DNA from: an uncultured Armatimonadota bacterium
GTDB taxonomy: Bacteria > Armatimonadota > Armatimonadia > Armatimonadales > Armatimonadaceae
Length of the DNA stretch: 7,116 bases
Assembly: GCA_903881535.1 (NCBI GenBank)
Contig: CAIRTT010000657.1
Location: 1 to 7,116, forward strand
Reading direction: 5' to 3'
The notes below the pieces were generated by a model. It ran no database searches and was not told the DNA's origin. It saw nothing but the letters and a program-made list of their open reading frames with translations. Made by a program: the position numbers and the translations under genes. Positions 5,234 to 7,116 of this stretch are shown one piece after another (position 1 is the stretch's first letter; every line of letters begins with the position of its first letter).

Positions 5234-7116
5234 ATGAGGCCTAAGCAGACGGTTTACGTAATAGCAATTCTGGCAGTTGTCAGTTACATCTTAGTGGTGC
5301 TTCGAATTGGCACATCCAACATTCAGTTAATATCAATGCCGACAATATTACTTATAGGCATGACGCAGATTGCGAGAACAAAGTATGTCACTGTGTCGCT
5401 TACTAATTTTGGTCGCAACAGCTTTAAACTCAGTTCATCATTTATGCTGCAGATTCTGTCAGTCAGTATTTTGCCGATTGACCAGACAATCTATTACATT
5501 GCATTCGTAGGTTGCTTACAAGCATTCAATAGAAATTGGAAGGGCTTGGAGCGGGCATTTAACTGTTCCTCATCGGTGATCTCTCTCTCATGGACTTGGA
5601 TTTGTCTTAGTTTGGTTGGGAATAGTTTGGGGGCATCTCCTGTATTCGCTGTGTTATCGCTATCCTTTGGCGTTAGCGTCGTTCATCACTTCATCTCCGT
5701 CATCCTCCTCGCCGCAGTCCAATCTGCCTCATCCGGTTCACGCTTCCTCACCATCCTCAAAGATCTGTACTCCACCCTCCCCGGATACCTCGCTGGTGCT
5801 GCCATCGTCGCCGCCATCCGTATCGGACTTCACATGTCAGGTGGCCGCTATGAGGTCGTGTTGCCACTTGTCGTCATCGCCGCACCGATTGGGATGTTGG
5901 TACTCCGCGAGCAAAAGCTAAAGCGCGAACTCGTGGAACGAAACGATGCCCTTGAAACGCTCCTCAAATCCACCGTCGAAGCATTTGCACTCGCCATCGA
6001 TGCCAAAGACCGCTACACACAAGAACATATTGGTCGCGTTCGCAAGCTCGCAGTGGCCATCGCCAAACGACTTGGCCTCTCGGACCCTGATGTGCAAGCC
6101 ATTGAAATCGGTGCTGCACTCCACGATGTTGGGAAGCTGGGTATCCCGGAACACATCCTGAACAAACCGGGGCGCCTCACCGATGATGAGTTCACATTGG
6201 TAAAGAAACACGCTGAAATCGGCGCCCGGATTTTAGAGCCCGTGAATTTCCCCGGTCCTGTCATGGGTGTTGTCAAACATCACCACGAAAAATGGGATGG
6301 TAGCGGGTACCCGGATGGCCTCGCCGGACACGATATTCCTCTTGGTGGACGGATTCTCGCTGTTGCAGATGTCTATGATGCACTCACATCCGATCGACCC
6401 TACCGAGAGGGCTGGACGCACGAACGCGCCCTTCTACATATTCAGGATTCAACCGGCACGCACTTTGACCCAAGCGTTGTCGCTGCATTCGAACAGGTTA
6501 TTCTAGAGAATCCTAGCCTTGCGGCTGTTACTGTAAGACCCGATGCCGTGTCAACAGAAGTCGCAACTGCCATCAACCGGGCATCCTTTGAATACACCAC
6601 CATCTTCGAAGTTTCCCAAGTCCTTTCGACCATCCGGGATGTTCGAGAAACGACGGATATGGTCGCAGAACGCATTCGTATCCTGTTCCAAGCAGATACA
6701 TGTGCAATCTTTCTGCGCTCCGGAAGCGTTGCCCGCGCGGTGAGCGTGAGCGGAATGAATGCTGACTTCTTTAATGCAGCACGGATTGACCGAAAAACCG
6801 GACCGACGTTTACGACTATCGAATCAGGTGTTGGCTTTGTTGGGGACTATGACTCTACGGATCTGATGCTCCAGGCGGCGACAGCCGCGTGGTTCGTTCC
6901 ACGAACAGCTATCGTTGCCCCGATGGAAGTAAACGGCCGCGTCGTAGGAACCATCAATCTCTATCACCAACGCGTGGGCGGCTTCGATGAAGAAGACCTT
7001 CGGATTCTGGCAAATGTCGGTGGCTTCGTCGCAAGGGGCATCGATAATGCCGCTGAGCTCGAAGAGCATCGGGAGTCGGCCATCACCGATGTCCTGACTG
7101 GACTTCGCAACGCCCG
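5234..7116 (+). CDS. Membrane-anchored HD-GYP / GAF / GGDEF cyclic-di-GMP regulator (3' partial)
   Basis: Predicted dual-domain regulator: HD-GYP hydrolyses cyclic-di-GMP and GGDEF makes it. The 627 codons in view run off the right edge without a stop. Residues 1-225 hold about seven membrane helices (near 6-23, 31-45, 70-97, 113-129, 136-162, 180-198, 207-224), followed by a linker helix. HD-GYP (about 245-430) keeps His265, HDVGK (297-301), His326, HHE (350-352), GYP (358-360), Asp379 and GTHFDP (408-413). Position 261 is Tyr, where trinuclear members carry Glu, which suggests a two-metal site (inference). A GAF domain follows (about 450-605). DVLTGLRNA (619-627) is the start of a GGDEF domain, whose signature lies outside the window, so its activity cannot be judged. 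In-frame TGA at 5225 rules out earlier starts. The first third is AT-rich, unlike the rest. The gene is divergent from pilT, fitting control of piliation. Confidence 0.92.
   Translation, partial: MRPKQTVYVIAILAVVSYILVVLRIGTSNIQLISMPTILLIGMTQIARTKYVTVSLTNFGRNSFKLSSSFMLQILSVSILPIDQTIYYIAFVGCLQAFNRNWKGLERAFNCSSSVISLSWTWICLSLVGNSLGASPVFAVLSLSFGVSVVHHFISVILLAAVQSASSGSRFLTILKDLYSTLPGYLAGAAIVAAIRIGLHMSGGRYEVVLPLVVIAAPIGMLVLREQKLKRELVERNDALETLLKSTVEAFALAIDAKDRYTQEHIGRVRKLAVAIAKRLGLSDPDVQAIEIGAALHDVGKLGIPEHILNKPGRLTDDEFTLVKKHAEIGARILEPVNFPGPVMGVVKHHHEKWDGSGYPDGLAGHDIPLGGRILAVADVYDALTSDRPYREGWTHERALLHIQDSTGTHFDPSVVAAFEQVILENPSLAAVTVRPDAVSTEVATAINRASFEYTTIFEVSQVLSTIRDVRETTDMVAERIRILFQADTCAIFLRSGSVARAVSVSGMNADFFNAARIDRKTGPTFTTIESGVGFVGDYDSTDLMLQAATAAWFVPRTAIVAPMEVNGRVVGTINLYHQRVGGFDEEDLRILANVGGFVARGIDNAAELEEHRESAITDVLTGLRNA

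Noticed and set aside
5616..5921. Plus-strand 101-codon ORF inside the HD-GYP gene
   Set aside because: It is an out-of-frame, Ser/Pro-rich product of the C-rich codons. The main frame is continuous through it with membrane helices.

Overview
The window looks like chromosomal DNA of a free-living, type IV-piliated bacterium of moderate GC content. Nothing suggests a phage, plasmid or insertion sequence, and I see no rRNA, tRNA or CRISPR array. The taxon cannot be fixed from the sequence. The style of the membrane HD-GYP regulator and the mixed gene order would fit a lineage such as Armatimonadota or Chloroflexota, but that is a low-confidence guess.

Layout. Minus strand, read right to left: pilT (twitching retraction ATPase, start at 4846) and a pilC/gspF-type platform protein, 2 nt apart. 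After a gap of about 180 nt with its own promoter candidate comes a soluble GAF-PAS histidine kinase, then dut (dUTPase) 8 nt further on. An unidentified frame overlaps the end of dut and runs off the left edge. Plus strand, divergent from pilT: an AT-rich 387-nt intergenic region, then a large membrane-anchored HD-GYP / GAF / GGDEF cyclic-di-GMP regulator that runs off the right edge. That reading frame has no stop codon in the window and spans 627 codons.

The intergenic region is the most unusual part. It holds a near-consensus sigma-70 promoter (TTGACA, 17 nt, TATACT), a well-placed ribosome binding site, a 12-codon ORF (MRDLVWSTNGAG), a 7-bp hairpin overlapping the end of that ORF, and an 11-bp intrinsic terminator with seven Ts. 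All of this lies before the HD-GYP start codon. It is either a self-contained small RNA/peptide unit or an attenuated leader controlling the cyclic-di-GMP gene. The loop of the hairpin can also pair with the 5' end of the transcript.

How the genes may work together (inference): PilT and PilC run pilus retraction. The HD-GYP/GGDEF protein would adjust cyclic-di-GMP, a common regulator of twitching versus sessile life. The cytosolic kinase probably senses an internal signal through GAF and PAS. dut is housekeeping and appears to be co-transcribed with the kinase. No pilB, pilin or response-regulator gene is in view.
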